Shown here one piece after another: positions 63,356-64,000 of a stretch of 64,000 bases of DNA; within the stretch, counting starts at the first letter, position 1; the number at the start of each line of letters is the position of its first letter. The translations under genes and the position numbers were made by a program. The DNA is from Aeromicrobium sp. CnD17-E. GTDB lineage: Bacteria; Actinomycetota; Actinomycetes; Propionibacteriales; Nocardioidaceae. The notes beneath the pieces are model-generated. The model was not told where the DNA came from. It did not search any database and saw only the letters and a list, made by a program, of their open reading frames with translations. The DNA lies in the NCBI RefSeq assembly GCF_024124745.1, contig NZ_JAMXRU010000009.1, positions 1 through 64,000 of the forward strand, read 5' to 3'.

Positions 63356-64000
63356 CCGAGCCGCTCAGCGTCGTCGCGAGCGTCGGCACCTACCACCACC
63401 CGTTCGACCGCTTCGTCGACTGGCTGGAGCCGTGGGCCGACGCGCAGGAGGCCGCCGTCGTCTTCCAGCACGGCTCGACCCGACCGCTGGCGCGGGCCGA
63501 CAACCGCACCATGATGGCGCCGGACGAGCTGCTCGAGCACTACCGGCGCGCCGACGTCGTGGTGCTGCAGGGCGGTGCCGGCGGCGTCATGGACGCCCGC
63601 CGGGCCGGCCGTATCCCGATCGTGGTGCCCCGCGTGCCCGTCGACGACGAGGTCGTCGACGACCACCAGGTCGTGCTCAGCCGGCGGCTGGCCGAGATGG
63701 GGCTCGTGCACGTCGCGGAGTCACGCGAGCAGCTGCACCGGCTGCTCGACGAGGTGGCCGCCGGCACGCTGCGCACCCGGTCGGAGGAGCTGCAGCCGAC
63801 GGCCGGCGTGCTGGAGGCCACCCGACTGCTCGGCGACCTGCCCGAGGCCCGCCGCGACGCCGAGGGACGCACGCGCCTGGGCGTCCCACGCAGCACCCGC
63901 GCCCCCGCCGGCGAGGAGTTCCTGGCCGCCCGCGCCCAACGTCGTCGCAGCGGTGTCGTCCGGGCCGTCGCCGACGCCGTGCGGCAAGGACTGGTCGGCT
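63352..64000 (+). CDS. Alg13-like/Cps14G-type glycosyltransferase subunit (partial, 3' end missing)
   Basis: The frame runs open from the GTG at 63352 to the window edge (216 codons). VASVGTYHHPFDRFVDWLEP at the start, FQHGSTRPL and the nucleotide-sugar-binding VVVLQGGAGGVMDARRAGRI with PIVVPRVPVDDEVVDDHQ are those of GT28 C-terminal/Alg13/PssE proteins. With the preceding Alg14-like protein it makes a two-component transferase like Cps14F/Cps14G, which adds galactose to a lipid-linked sugar in pneumococcus. Here the tail after about residue 150 is longer than in the usual 160-residue subunit. Confidence 0.88.
   Translation, partial: MTEPLSVVASVGTYHHPFDRFVDWLEPWADAQEAAVVFQHGSTRPLARADNRTMMAPDELLEHYRRADVVVLQGGAGGVMDARRAGRIPIVVPRVPVDDEVVDDHQVVLSRRLAEMGLVHVAESREQLHRLLDEVAAGTLRTRSEELQPTAGVLEATRLLGDLPEARRDAEGRTRLGVPRSTRAPAGEEFLAARAQRRRSGVVRAVADAVRQGLVG

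Overview
The window is a gene-dense, GC-rich chromosomal segment from an actinobacterium. GTG and TTG starts and 1-4 nt stop/start overlaps (GTGA, TGATG) are common. Zinc-type S14 and L36, a short-LID adenylate kinase, the order secY-adk-map / infA-rpmJ-rpsM-rpsK-rpsD-rpoA-rplQ, DUF5709 and a TadE/TadG pair all fit Actinomycetota. A member of the Propionibacteriales such as Nocardioidaceae (Nocardioides or Aeromicrobium type) is my best guess by inference; no rRNA or other marker settles it.

Layout. 1-17249: translation super-operon, from the 3' end of rpsC through rplP-rpmC-rpsQ-rplN-rplX-rplE-rpsN-rpsH-rplF-rplR-rpsE-rpmD-rplO-secY-adk-map. It is interrupted at 8315-13314 by five unrelated genes (CHAP-domain wall hydrolase, heme oxygenase behind a DtxR/IdeR-like box, dimethylarginase-type hydrolase with a divergent Lrp regulator, VOC protein) and resumes as infA-rpmJ-rpsM-rpsK-rpsD-rpoA-rplQ with its own promoter. 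A perfect 18-bp hairpin closes it. 17421-25259: secreted subtilase, methyltransferase, GH114-like lipoprotein, truA (displaced and inverted), secreted phosphoesterase, TadG-like and TadE proteins. 25431-29351: gltA, then rplM-rpsI-glmM. 29385-45130: housekeeping genes for CoA, amino sugars, NAD(P)HX repair, D-Ala and the t6A tRNA modification (a GNAT-TsaE fusion, tsaB, rimI, tsaD), plus plsC and an ABC exporter. 45198-49213: GAF regulator, aldehyde dehydrogenase and DUF779. 49327-54631: two tandem secreted fibrinogen-like/beta-propeller proteins with a mosaic identity pattern. 54642-64000: an envelope polysaccharide locus (CDP-alcohol phosphotransferase, Wzy-like polymerase, Wzx-like flippase, Wzz-like protein without a P-loop, an ECF sigma factor carrying its own anti-sigma-type zinc motif, GH16 enzyme, TagD-like cytidylyltransferase, GT2, and a split Alg14/Alg13-type glycosyltransferase that runs off the end).

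The most unusual non-coding content is a pair of about 630-650 bp quasi-palindromic elements (30375-31022 and 38634-39257). They share a 21-mer in inverted pairs, a central hairpin and distinct outer ends, and they lie in opposite orientation 8 kb apart. A second repeat type, three tandem nested palindromes, fills the gap between the GAF regulator and the aldehyde dehydrogenase. No tRNA, rRNA, CRISPR array or transposase was recognised.
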